15,119 nt of DNA from JAVZJR01 sp964435235 (GTDB taxonomy: Archaea; Micrarchaeota; Micrarchaeia; Anstonellales; Bilamarchaeaceae). The translations under genes and the position numbers were made by a program. The stretch spans positions 1-15,119 of the forward strand of contig CAYSXZ010000034.1 of the NCBI GenBank assembly GCA_964435235.1, read 5' to 3'. The stretch's first letter is position 1, and each line of letters begins with the position of its first letter. Below, piece after piece: positions 6,091-13,236 of this stretch. The notes beneath the pieces are model-generated. The model did no database searches and was not told the DNA's origin. It was given only the letters and a program-made list of their open reading frames with translations.

Positions 6091-7215
6091 TTATGCTACT
6101 GATATATGTCTCTTCTTTAATTCTATCACAAGCGGATAAATAAGGATAAGAAAACCAAGAAAAACAAGCGAAAGGTGAATGGTAGAAAACACAGCACTGC
6201 AAAAAAGCACGATGCTGATACCGAAGATTCTTCCTATATTAAGCAACCATTCCCGCCCAACCATTAGTTTTGACATGTTGCGCTTGTTATCGACCATTAT
6301 CGTTGTTGTGAATGGATAGAAAAGCGTTGCAAAAAAGTTGCGGGCAGAGATGGCTATAAACCATGCAACGGCACTGGTGGCCAGACCTGCAAGGGATGTT
6401 GCAATTCCAAGTCCCAAAGCAGATGGAACAATATATCTCTTCCGTTTCTGCGCCTTGTCAGATATCTTACTTATGATAAATGATGCAATTACTGAGAAAA
6501 GAGTTGTCATGGAAAGAAATACACCGAGTTCAATAGGAGTTTCAAAATACATAAGCGTTATAATAGTGGTTGCTGCAGAAATCCCGCCCCCATACACGCC
6601 CTCCAAAACTATAAGCGTCTTGAATCCCTTCGTTTCCTTCGTGGAATCAATAAAATCATATTTATACTCCCTTTTCTCAACGAATCGTACAGCAGCAAGA
6701 AGGAGTAGAAATAGGATTGCTGAGATGAGGAACAGTATCCTGAAGCCAAGCGTCTCCGCGATGACACCGCTTGCAACTGGAATGATTAGACCTAAAAGGG
6801 AAGCCAGAGAGAAGTATATAGAACTCATCGTGGCTGCCATTTCCTTGCTAAGTTCAAAGTACATTATGTTAAACGGAACCCAAAAGAAAAAACACGTCAG
6901 CCCAACAAGAAATGTATTGAAAAACAGAAGCTCCTTTACTGGTTCGAACAGAAAAAGCACGAAAAAGGCAATAAATTGCAATACCATGGCTGTTGCCATA
7001 TAACCCCTAAAGTCTGTTTTCTTGCTCTTGTTCAAAAATAAGATTAACAATACTGGCGCCACCGGCCAAAATAGGAATGATGCGATCAGGTCTAACTCGC
7101 TTAGCCCTGCATTCTTGAAATAAAGGTAAAGCAGACTGCCTGAAAACACGATGGCAGCTGACCATAGGGCGTATAGTAGGAGCAATCTTCTTAATGAATC
7201 GTTAGCACTAAGCAT
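6091..7215 (-). CDS. Major facilitator superfamily transporter
   Basis: This 374-residue polytopic membrane protein has about twelve hydrophobic segments in the two-bundle arrangement expected for the major facilitator superfamily. The N-terminal half holds a conserved-looking WVPFNIMYFELSKEMAATMS segment (helix 4 region). A charged central loop (FVEKREYKYDFIDSTKETKG) separates the halves. The loop SKISDKAQKRKR in the second half resembles the cytoplasmic loop 8-9 version of the MFS motif A. Substrate cannot be read from the sequence; the protein is a little shorter than the usual 400-450 residues. Start ATG at 7215 has no evident Shine-Dalgarno site, so translation may be leaderless or from a short leader. 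It lies upstream of aTrm56 in the same orientation with only nine bases between them, which indicates an operon without an obvious functional link. Confidence 0.88.
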   Translation of the reverse strand: MLSANDSLRRLLLLYALWSAAIVFSGSLLYLYFKNAGLSELDLIASFLFWPVAPVLLILFLNKSKKTDFRGYMATAMVLQFIAFFVLFLFEPVKELLFFNTFLVGLTCFFFWVPFNIMYFELSKEMAATMSSIYFSLASLLGLIIPVASGVIAETLGFRILFLISAILFLLLLAAVRFVEKREYKYDFIDSTKETKGFKTLIVLEGVYGGGISAATTIITLMYFETPIELGVFLSMTTLFSVIASFIISKISDKAQKRKRYIVPSALGLGIATSLAGLATSAVAWFIAISARNFFATLFYPFTTTIMVDNKRNMSKLMVGREWLLNIGRIFGISIVLFCSAVFSTIHLSLVFLGFLILIYPLVIELKKRHISVA

Positions 7216-7282
7216 AGGGTATCGAAATAAATCAACTCAAAAGCGAATAAAAATCTTTTGAAGTAAATTGGATTGGATTGCG
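7216..7282. promoter_or_regulatory. Divergent promoter region between MFS gene and sugar-phosphate mutase
   Basis: The 67-base AT-rich gap contains AATAAAAAT at 7246-7254, usable as a TATA-like element in either direction. Expected starts fall about 7 bases before the mutase ATG and about 9 bases before the MFS ATG. GATTTATTT (minus, 7225-7233) is another candidate for the MFS gene. No clear operator is seen. Confidence 0.35.
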
Positions 7283-8623
7283 ATGACGAAATATTTTGGA
7301 ACAAATGGTGCAAGGGGGACGTTCAAACAGCTTACACCTGAAATAGCGTTGATGATAGCGCAGGCTGTTGGGATCTACCTTAAACGCAAAAAGATTCTTG
7401 TAGCAAGGGATATGCGGCTTACGAGTGACGTTCTTTGGCACGCCATCGTTTCAGGTCTCCTTAGTGTCGGGTGCGATGTTGTGGATTTAGGGATGGTTCC
7501 ATCTCCTACTGCAGAATTTATACTTAAAAAAATGAAGGCTGGCGGGCTGATAATAATAACTGCATCCCACAACCCGCCGGAATATAACGGAATAAAGGTT
7601 GTTGACGGTGCTGGGGTTGCTGTTTCTCGAGAGCGCGCTGAAGAGATAGAAAGATTGATGGAAAGGCCGCAACATGCAGAATGGGACAAGATAGGCAAGT
7701 TAACACACTACGGAAGGGCGATAGATGATCACATCGATGCAATCATCCAACATATAAACGTAGAAAAAATAAGGAGGAGGAAACCAAGGCTTGTACTTGA
7801 CTGTGGAAATGGAATGGCATCGCTCATCGCACCAAGACTTTTCAAGAATCTTGGTTGTGATGTTATTCTCCTTAACTCCGATGTTGATGGCCATTTCCCA
7901 GGAAGACCATCCGAACCGACGGCAGAAAATGTAAAAAGAATGCTTTCTCTAGTGCATGATGAGAAAGCTGATGCTGGAATAGCATGGGACGGGGATGCAG
8001 ATAGGGTAGCATTTGCAGATGAACGGGGCGAGTATGTCATTGGCGATAAGGTATTCGCACTTTCCGTACTCCTAAAACTTAAAGAGAAGAAAGGGAATGT
8101 TGTTAGCACGGTAGCAACGAGCCTTGCGATAGATGAGATCGCAAATATGTATGGTTCGAAAGTTATTTACACGAAAATAGGCGCTCCTTATCTAAGTGAA
8201 GAGATCTCTAAGGGTAATGCAGTGATTGCAGGCGAGGAGGTTGGCGGTGTAATCTGGCCAGAGATCTCTCTCGCAAAGGAGGGGATATTCACTGCAGCAA
8301 AGATAGTCGAAGCGATATGCGAGAAGCCTCTTTCGGAATGGCTGAAAGAGGTTCCTGATTATAAAAATATAAAGGAGAAAATCCCTGCAGATGAAAAAAT
8401 GAAAAAGGAGGTTGTTGAAAGGGCGAGAAGACATGCTCAAGAGAACAATCTTTCTTTTATAGATATAGACGGAGTGCGTATAAATCTCGAGGATGGTTGG
8501 GTTATAGTTCGAGCTTCTGGAACTGAAAATTATGTTAGAATTTTTGCTGAAGCGAAAACTGAGGAGAGGGCAAGGGAGATCCTGAATAAGTATAAGTCGA
8601 TTGTAGTGCTCTCTAATCTTTAG
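7283..8623 (+). CDS. glmM: Phosphoglucosamine mutase / phosphomannomutase family enzyme
   Basis: This 446-residue alpha-D-phosphohexomutase shows all four active-site elements. The N terminus is KYFGTNGARG and the catalytic phosphoserine loop is TASHNPPEYNG (S95). The Mg-binding loop is DGDADR (236-241), the sugar-binding loop GEEVGG (317-322) and the phosphate-binding loop RASGTENYVR (410-419). It interconverts the 1- and 6-phosphates of glucosamine, mannose or glucose, feeding UDP-GlcNAc or nucleotide-sugar pathways for glycans. The start loop KYFGTNGARG and the GEEVGG loop fit the archaeal GlmM/ManB group, but the exact substrate cannot be decided from sequence. The ATG at 7283 is preferred over an upstream in-frame TTG at 7268 because family members begin just before KYFGT. 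Its last eleven bases overlap the convergent secreted-protein gene. Confidence 0.93.
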   Translation: MTKYFGTNGARGTFKQLTPEIALMIAQAVGIYLKRKKILVARDMRLTSDVLWHAIVSGLLSVGCDVVDLGMVPSPTAEFILKKMKAGGLIIITASHNPPEYNGIKVVDGAGVAVSRERAEEIERLMERPQHAEWDKIGKLTHYGRAIDDHIDAIIQHINVEKIRRRKPRLVLDCGNGMASLIAPRLFKNLGCDVILLNSDVDGHFPGRPSEPTAENVKRMLSLVHDEKADAGIAWDGDADRVAFADERGEYVIGDKVFALSVLLKLKEKKGNVVSTVATSLAIDEIANMYGSKVIYTKIGAPYLSEEISKGNAVIAGEEVGGVIWPEISLAKEGIFTAAKIVEAICEKPLSEWLKEVPDYKNIKEKIPADEKMKKEVVERARRHAQENNLSFIDIDGVRINLEDGWVIVRASGTENYVRIFAEAKTEERAREILNKYKSIVVLSNL

Positions 8624-9557
8624 CTTTTCTTTGAGTAGAGAGAGGCTTTATCGAGACGCAATCGTAGAGCGCATCGTTTTCATATGGCTTCAGACAACCA
8701 ATGTTATCGTTATCTATCTCTTTCTTTGATTTCCAGAATTTTATTCTTGTTTTTTTGTTCCCTATTTTGAGGAGGACGGAATCGCGTTGTTCTTTGAACG
8801 ATATATCACCGAACATATCCTCTTCCGCATCGAAGGACTTTCCTGTAAAGACATCCCCGAGTTTTGCAACAATAAGATAAGGTTCCCCTTTCTTTGCTTC
8901 TCCGCCAATAAGTATAAAATCATCGTGGACTGCGAGCTTCACGTTGTTGTCAAATGCTTTTTCCATATCAAAGAACCGAAGGGCACCTTTCTTAAGATCT
9001 ACAATCGTCATCGATAGCAGACCGTCATAAAAATTTTTGGCTAGAACAAAGAGATATTTTTCGGATTGTATATGTGCTATATTTACTCTACCTTCCACAT
9101 ACGGTGTAGATTCTACCCCAGGACCGAACTCTACGTCTTTGTCTTTGAAATGGGTAACTATTTCTTTTTTAACATAATCAAAGATCTCGCTTTTCTCCTT
9201 GTAAGCCCCTCTATGAGCAAGAGTAACGCTGGTTGAGGTTACTAGTATTGTCCATTCATTCCCGCATAGAAGAAGTTGTGGCATACCTAGAGGATGTGTA
9301 TCCCCTATTCCAAATGAGAACCATCTCCCATTTTTTAATCTATATACTATCTTTTCCTCCTCTGTATCGATGAGACACTCTCCGTCTGCGAACTTAGAAA
9401 CAAACGGAACTCTCTTCTCAAGATTTGGTTCTACAAGTACATTTTTCTTCTCGAACGATGGTTTTTCTTTTTGGAATGGATGAGGAGAAGATGCAACGAG
9501 AGGAAATATTACGCTTGCATAGATTAGAATCTTTTTGCAGTCATTTATCTTACTCAT
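8613..9557 (-). CDS. Secreted protein of unknown family with conserved cysteines (paralogue 1)
   Basis: I do not recognise this 314-residue protein. Residues 1-24 look like a signal peptide or membrane anchor (positive KK, hydrophobic ILIYASVIFPLVA, then SSPHP), so it probably acts outside the cell. The rest is rich in short beta-like segments (YLFVLAKNF, KLAVHDDFILIGGEA, SVLLKIGNKKTRIKF), which would suit a beta-propeller or beta-sandwich. Cysteines are at 61, 98, 288 and 300. C61, C288 and C300 have counterparts in the truncated gene at the right edge of the window, and both end GC...(D/V)CVS(I/V). The ATG at 9557 has GAGG a few bases upstream, and TTATATTATA (minus, about 9588-9597) fits as its TATA box. 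It is divergent from a small paralogous-family gene. Function unknown. Confidence 0.85.
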   Translation of the reverse strand: MSKINDCKKILIYASVIFPLVASSPHPFQKEKPSFEKKNVLVEPNLEKRVPFVSKFADGECLIDTEEEKIVYRLKNGRWFSFGIGDTHPLGMPQLLLCGNEWTILVTSTSVTLAHRGAYKEKSEIFDYVKKEIVTHFKDKDVEFGPGVESTPYVEGRVNIAHIQSEKYLFVLAKNFYDGLLSMTIVDLKKGALRFFDMEKAFDNNVKLAVHDDFILIGGEAKKGEPYLIVAKLGDVFTGKSFDAEEDMFGDISFKEQRDSVLLKIGNKKTRIKFWKSKKEIDNDNIGCLKPYENDALYDCVSIKPLSTQRKAKD

Positions 9558-9670
9558 TTCATCCCTCTTAAGTTGTGGTAAATGGTATAATATAAGAAAA
9601 CATTAAAAACCTATCATTCAACACAAATAACTTAAAAATCCTTCCTGTTGTAATACTTTCTGTGATATCT
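9558..9670. promoter_or_regulatory. Divergent promoters and GTGAT leader for the 9671 gene
   Basis: Minus direction: TTATATTATA at about 9588-9597 lies some 26 bases before an expected start near 9567, with GAGG just before the ATG at 9557. Plus direction: CTTAAAAAT at 9631-9639 is centred 36 bases before the ATG at 9671, and GTGAT at 9662-9666 matches the anti-Shine-Dalgarno sequence with four bases of spacing. The same TATA-to-ATG distance, the same GTGAT and the same spacing recur before the paralogue at 12671. Confidence 0.55.
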
Positions 9671-10024
9671 ATGGGAGGAAAAGCGGCGGTGTATATTGAA
9701 AAAAAACCGGAACTTAGAATGGAAATTAAGGTTGATAAAGAGGAGTATATCGTCAAATCTCCTAAAATTAAAGACTACGAAAGCATTCCGGACTGGACGA
9801 AATTACCTGTACCACCAAAAACAAAAAAGGAAAGAAACGAGTTTTTCAAAGAACTGGCAGAAAAATATGATGTGAGCATATACAAGAAGGACGGAACAAA
9901 GGTAGAATCTCCATCTGATAAGTTGCTCATACGTGCTGGCCAAAAAATTTATCAAGAAGCACTAACAAAACATATTACTGAGGAAGCGAAAAAAGGATTA
10001 GAAAAGACATTCGGAAAAAAATAG
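9671..10024 (+). CDS. Small charged protein of unknown family (small-family paralogue 1)
   Basis: This 117-residue protein is not recognised. It has no signal peptide or membrane helix and is rich in Lys and Glu, so it is probably cytoplasmic. It is homologous over most of its length to the protein at 12671-13039. Both start MG, share (Y/I)IEKK near the N terminus, and share a block of the form (K/S)K.ER, then E.A..Y, then a turn with K.G.K.E.PSD and a terminal Lys-rich helix. The ATG at 9671 is preferred over an in-frame GTG at 9662, because that GTG is part of a GTGAT ribosome-binding site conserved in the paralogue. The following PfpI-like gene starts eight bases after its stop, so the two are likely co-transcribed. 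Function unknown. Confidence 0.82.
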   Translation: MGGKAAVYIEKKPELRMEIKVDKEEYIVKSPKIKDYESIPDWTKLPVPPKTKKERNEFFKELAEKYDVSIYKKDGTKVESPSDKLLIRAGQKIYQEALTKHITEEAKKGLEKTFGKK

Positions 10025-10032
10025 GGGGTGCG

Positions 10033-10545
10033 ATGAGAGCACTCATTATCTCAAATCACAAAGGCGTTACAGATAAAGAGATTATCATAATAAGGAAGAC
10101 ATTAGAGCGTGCTGGCCATACAGTAAAATTGGCTTCGCTGACGCGCAATTCTATTCTTACCAAAGAAGGAACCGAATTCAAACCAGATTTTGCAATCTTT
10201 GAGGTAAATCCGGATTTCTTCAACGCTGTTTTTGTAGTTGGAGAAGGAGCAGCAGAGCTTGTGGGAAGAAGGAATATACTTTCAATTGTGAGAGCAATAG
10301 CCTTGAGGGGAAAGATTTGCGGAGGAATAACCAACGGCCCGCTTGTTCTTGGTGCTGCAGGGATTCTTGGTGGAAAGAAAGCAACAGTCTATCCAAAAAG
10401 AGAGGCGATAAAGGAATTAATCCAAGACAATGCAAAATATTCAAATGAGCACGTCGTATCGGACGGGAACATCGTGACTGCAGATGATCCGGAGAGCGTA
10501 GAAGATTTTGTTAAGGAAATATGTCTGGTTTTACAGAAAGCGTGA
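10033..10545 (+). CDS. DJ-1/PfpI-superfamily-like protein lacking the usual nucleophile
   Basis: This 170-residue protein has the overall DJ-1/PfpI layout: MRALIISN as the first strand, ERAGHTVKLASL after the first helix, and FNAVFVVGEGAAELVG. The nucleophile-elbow region is GGITNGPLVLGAAGILGGKK, and the last strand is HVVSDGNIVTADDP. In catalytic members the elbow reads (A)IC-H-G-P. Here the aligned residues are I-T-N-G-P, so Thr100 and Asn101 replace the Cys and its neighbouring His. A cysteine exists four residues earlier (C96, in KICGG) but is not at the elbow. The protein may therefore be a non-catalytic or differently acting relative. GGGGGTG just before the ATG at 10033 is a strong ribosome-binding site. 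It follows the small protein gene by eight bases. Superfamily assignment is good; enzymatic activity is doubtful. Confidence 0.8.
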   Translation: MRALIISNHKGVTDKEIIIIRKTLERAGHTVKLASLTRNSILTKEGTEFKPDFAIFEVNPDFFNAVFVVGEGAAELVGRRNILSIVRAIALRGKICGGITNGPLVLGAAGILGGKKATVYPKREAIKELIQDNAKYSNEHVVSDGNIVTADDPESVEDFVKEICLVLQKA

Positions 10546-10560
10546 GATTACCAAACATTG

Positions 10561-10784
10561 TTAGCCACCCAATAATCCATCCGGCTTCTTAACTGCCATA
10601 TCCGCCATTTCTTCTTGGATGTCTATACCAGCCTCTAGAATTCCTGCCGTGAGAAATTCTTTGGATTCTTTTTTCCAAGGAACGCATCAGGAACACCAAC
10701 CTCAGAGCCAGTGAGAACTATCTTACAATCTGTATTGTCAAAGACAACTGTAAAAAACGCATCCACACCTGTACCTTGGAACAT
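10561..10784 (-). pseudogene. Small gene split by a -1 frameshift at A AAA AAG
   Basis: Minus-strand reading from ATG at 10784 gives MFQGTGVDAFFTVVFDNTDC, continues to FLGKK, and then meets a TAG at 10635-10637 after 49 codons. Shifting back one base at the A-run (10669-10674) keeps the frame open through KESKEFLTAGILEAG and IDIQEEMADMAVKK to a TAA at 10561-10563, for a 74-residue product. The shift point is A AAA AAG (10668-10674) in exactly the frame needed for -1 slippage. Three explanations are possible: a lost A in a genuine run of seven, a sequencing error, or programmed frameshifting. The ATG has GGATGA five bases upstream, and the gene lies 27 bases after the lipoprotein stop, so it is probably the second gene of that operon. 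The product is not recognised. Confidence 0.6.
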
Positions 10785-10811
10785 CTGAGCTCATCCTTCA
10801 CTGCGGAACTA

Positions 10812-12026
10812 TCAATTCCAAAAGTCCTGCTCTCTATTCTCCCATGCAAGCAGTCCGCCAGCTTCGTGGATTATAATACCTCTTTCAGGGCTGTACTGTC
10901 TCGTGTACATACAGGTTATGGGATACCAAGTATAACCCCTATCGGCTAGCCGACCATTAATATACGGTCCTCTCCATTTCACCTTCGAGAAAACATTATT
11001 TTCGTCGCAATAACCACTGTGGCCGTAGTAGTACTCAAGAAAAACAGCAGCTCGGGGATTAAGTTTTCCATATCCTTTATACCCTCGTGAATCGTCAAGG
11101 TGGATGGTACCAATTTCAGTAGTAACGTTTGTTTCGGTATCTGTTATCGTTCCTCTCCATAGTTCCCCTTCGCTATCTATCCCTATGCTCTCTACACGTA
11201 AGAGATACTCTGTTCCAGGCTTCCATGCATACATACCAAGCGCCTGTCCAAAATTACCTTCACCTGATTGAGAATGAGTAGCTTTTCCACATTTTATTAG
11301 ATCTGAGGAATTGAAACCGGTAGAAACGCATTCGGCAGTCTGGCTTTGATCATCTATACTCCAAATAGAAAAGATGGCACGGTCTTTTTCAAGAGAGCCA
11401 TCTCTTTGTATGCCTATGTATCCTCCCTGGCCAACCTCAAACGAGAATGTAAAAGCTGCAAAAATTCCTACGTTCTCTTCAGGTCGTTCTAACCATGTGA
11501 CATAAATTTCAATAGAATTAGTGCTTTCTTCATTATAGAATTCATAATCTGTGTAGGCCCCAGGCCCACCTCTTGTTTTTTGACAGATACCTATAATACA
11601 GTTACTCGCTGCACAATCACTGTTGTATATGCATTTTTTTCCATGTGCACATTTATAGGGACAGACGCCTCCGCAATCAATATCAGTTTCATTATTGTCG
11701 TATAGTTCGTTTTCACATGAAGATTTAATCTTTGGTGGTACTTCAATCAATTCTGTCTCATTTTCAACCGTCTCGTCCAGCAAAGTCTCGTAGTGATTTT
11801 CTTCAGAGTCAACAGAAGATGCATTGGATTCGTTCTCAAGTAATTCGACGTCTTCATATTCTTGTTGCGGTTCGCTCTCTGATATTTCTTCAGCAACAAT
11901 ACGAGAGTTATTATCTAAATAAGGCGAAGACAGCGAAGGTTGCTCCTCTGCTGTCTTTTTCAAACAACCGTAAGCAAGTAAAAGAAGCGTAACAAAAAAC
12001 ACAAGGATTAATTTTTTCTTTGTCAT
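10812..12026 (-). CDS. Lipoprotein with Cys-rich domain and DUF3472-like beta domain
   Basis: This 404-residue protein starts with a lipoprotein signal (MTKKKLILVF, then LLLLAYGC with the lipobox Cys at 21), so it is probably anchored outside the cytoplasmic membrane. An acidic, Asn/Ser-rich linker (22-100) contains several N-x-S/T sequons suitable for archaeal N-glycosylation. Residues 104-148 hold eight cysteines in a pattern like C-x-N...ETDIDCGG.C...C..GK.C....DC....C..G.CQ, a disulfide-rich module often seen in surface proteins. Residues about 160-310 resemble DUF3472: GGYIGIQ, IFSIWS, GNFGQALGMYAWKPGTEYLL. The C-terminal 90 residues contain more aromatic residues and two cysteines. TATA-like CTTTTAAAAG (12052-12061) is centred about 30 bases before the ATG, so the leader is very short. 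Surface binding or adhesion is a reasonable guess, not shown. Confidence 0.85.
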   Translation of the reverse strand: MTKKKLILVFFVTLLLLAYGCLKKTAEEQPSLSSPYLDNNSRIVAEEISESEPQQEYEDVELLENESNASSVDSEENHYETLLDETVENETELIEVPPKIKSSCENELYDNNETDIDCGGVCPYKCAHGKKCIYNSDCAASNCIIGICQKTRGGPGAYTDYEFYNEESTNSIEIYVTWLERPEENVGIFAAFTFSFEVGQGGYIGIQRDGSLEKDRAIFSIWSIDDQSQTAECVSTGFNSSDLIKCGKATHSQSGEGNFGQALGMYAWKPGTEYLLRVESIGIDSEGELWRGTITDTETNVTTEIGTIHLDDSRGYKGYGKLNPRAAVFLEYYYGHSGYCDENNVFSKVKWRGPYINGRLADRGYTWYPITCMYTRQYSPERGIIIHEAGGLLAWENREQDFWN

Positions 12027-12051
12027 TTTGCTATTACTCTGTTGAATAATT

Positions 12052-12061
12052 CTTTTAAAAG
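12052..12061 (-). promoter_or_regulatory. TATA-like promoter of the lipoprotein gene
   Basis: CTTTTAAAAG is a 10-base palindrome centred 30.5 bases before the lipoprotein ATG, which predicts a leader of only about four bases. The stretch from here to 12186 holds no gene I can support. Confidence 0.45.
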
Positions 12062-12186
12062 CCTACTGTAAGGTTTGAGTGTAAGGGCCAAGGGGATGGT
12101 GAATTTTGCAGTTTTAGCAGTTGATTTAGCAACTAAGAGAAATAATTATGCAACAGAGTACATCTAATTTTAAACTACCTCTACTT

Positions 12187-12534
12187 TTACCTTTTTTCCA
12201 AAGACCGTTGCCCTACATCTTTCAGAATAGGTAGTCCCTTTGCTAGACGCGTGCTAATTTTTTTCTGCCGGTAAGATGCGATTGATGCTATTAAGAGAAA
12301 TGCGAGTGATATTCCTGTAAATGCTAGAAAGATCGAAAAGATCTTGCCAATATCTGTTTTTGGTACAACATCGCCATAGCCTATAGTGGTTATCGTGGCT
12401 GTGATAAAATAAATCGAATCGATATAACTCCAACCTTCAAATTCGTGATAAAAAAGTGTCCCGATTATGTAGAGGATAATTAATACAGAAATCTCGATCA
12501 ATATATCTCGTTGCGTATTTTTGTTATTCGCCAT
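12187..12534 (-). CDS. Minimal two-helix potassium channel (Ion_trans_2)
   Basis: This 115-residue protein has a first membrane helix (about 11-29), a pore helix and a selectivity filter TTIGYGD (49-55), then a second helix (about 64-87) and a basic cytoplasmic tail. This is the KcsA-like M1-pore-M2 plan, with the exact K+ filter sequence, so four copies should form a K+-selective pore in the cytoplasmic membrane. Unlike many archaeal channels (MthK type) there is no RCK or TrkA domain after M2, only about 28 charged residues, so gating must rely on the membrane segments, the tail or a partner. ATTTTTAAG (minus, 12559-12567) is centred about 29 bases before the ATG at 12534, giving a near-leaderless transcript. 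It is divergent from the small-family gene at 12671. Confidence 0.93.
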   Translation of the reverse strand: MANNKNTQRDILIEISVLIILYIIGTLFYHEFEGWSYIDSIYFITATITTIGYGDVVPKTDIGKIFSIFLAFTGISLAFLLIASIASYRQKKISTRLAKGLPILKDVGQRSLEKR

Positions 12535-12670
12535 AGTTATTACAATATTTCATAAACGCTTAAAAATCTGCTGAAAAGTCTCAGAAATTTTTGTTTGACA
12601 TCCCATTTGGTGCTTTTCAAAAAAGCATAAAATTTTTAACCTAAATCTTAGTATTGGATACGTGATGACC
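12535..12670. promoter_or_regulatory. Divergent promoters and GTGAT leader for the 12671 gene
   Basis: Minus direction: ATTTTTAAG at 12559-12567 serves the channel gene. Plus direction: a TTTTTAA element (within 12631-12639) is centred about 36 bases before the ATG at 12671, and GTGAT at 12662-12666 precedes that ATG with four bases of spacing. This matches the arrangement in front of the paralogue at 9671. Confidence 0.5.
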
Positions 12671-13039
12671 ATGGGAGAAGTTTTTAAAATAATAGAAAAA
12701 AAAGAAGCAAAATTAATAACAAAAACAAGCTTTGGAACGAACAATGAGTATGAAGTCCGTATAGCAAAGCTCTGCACATCGAAAGAGATTTTAGATAGAG
12801 TGAAGGACATATCAACAAAATCGAAAGCGGAAAGGAAAAAGTCTTATCTTGAGATTGCAGATGAGTACATACTAAGTGAAGGACTTGGAGGAATCTATAA
12901 AAATGGTAAGAAAATAGAAAATCCAAGTGACTCGATGAAATTGAAAGCAGCTATGGCGCTAGTTGGTGAAGCAAAGAGGTTTTGGGCTAGAGAAGAAAAA
13001 GAAAGATTAAAGCGGGTTTCAAAATTTAAAGAATATTGA
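12671..13039 (+). CDS. Small charged protein of unknown family (small-family paralogue 2)
   Basis: This 122-residue Lys/Glu-rich soluble protein is homologous to the one at 9671-10024. Aligned landmarks are MGEVFKIIEKK against MGGKAAVYIEKK, KSKAERKKSYLEIADEY against KTKKERNEFFKELAEKY, and KNGKKIENPSD against KDGTKVESPSD. The long C-terminal helix is shared too. It has no cysteine cluster, signal peptide or known nucleotide-binding motif. ATG at 12671 is chosen over in-frame GTG at 12662 because GTGAT there is a conserved ribosome-binding site. It lies five bases before the ferredoxin ATG and so forms the first gene of an operon with ferredoxin and geranylgeranyl reductase. Function is unknown; a link with redox or lipid metabolism rests on context only. 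Confidence 0.82.
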   Translation: MGEVFKIIEKKEAKLITKTSFGTNNEYEVRIAKLCTSKEILDRVKDISTKSKAERKKSYLEIADEYILSEGLGGIYKNGKKIENPSDSMKLKAAMALVGEAKRFWAREEKERLKRVSKFKEY

Positions 13040-13044
13040 TTTTT

Positions 13045-13236
13045 ATGATTACTATAAGACACGAAGGATGTATATTATGTGCAGGATGTGCTTCTGTTTG
13101 TCCAAGGGGAGCGCTCGAATTGGTAGGGAATAAAATAGAATATTATCCTGAAAAGTGCATAAACTGTGGAGCCTGCGTTAGGATTTGTCCTGCAGCAGTG
13201 ATAACACTAAAAAAGGAAGCAGGTGGCGGAAAATGA
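13045..13236 (+). CDS. 2[4Fe-4S] ferredoxin
   Basis: This 63-residue protein has two complete cluster motifs: C9, C12, C15, C19-P and C38, C41, C44, C48-P (CxxCxxCxxxCP twice). This is the classic small bacterial-type ferredoxin carrying two [4Fe-4S] clusters and acting as a low-potential one-electron carrier in the cytoplasm. ATG at 13045 is preferred over an in-frame TTG at 13036, which overlaps the previous stop. No good ribosome-binding site is seen, so translation may depend on re-initiation from the preceding gene five bases away. Its stop overlaps the next ATG (ATGA). In Methanosarcina a ferredoxin encoded beside geranylgeranyl reductase donates electrons to that enzyme, so the same role is likely here. 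Confidence 0.96.
   Translation: MITIRHEGCILCAGCASVCPRGALELVGNKIEYYPEKCINCGACVRICPAAVITLKKEAGGGK

Noticed and set aside
6338..7003. A 221-codon open frame on the plus strand opposite the MFS gene
   Set aside because: Its composition (basic, Ser/Thr-rich) reflects the complement of hydrophobic codons; the minus strand has a coherent membrane protein.
12120..12133. Hairpin GTTG-ATTTAG-CAAC as a terminator or small RNA
   Set aside because: A four-base stem is too weak and no T-run follows.
12075..12167. Possible micro-ORF (ATG at 12096) encoding MVNFAVLAVDLATKRNNYAT and ending at a TAA
   Set aside because: Only 23 codons, with a purine-rich GGGG touching the ATG and no usable spacing, no homology clue and no clear promoter; not enough support.
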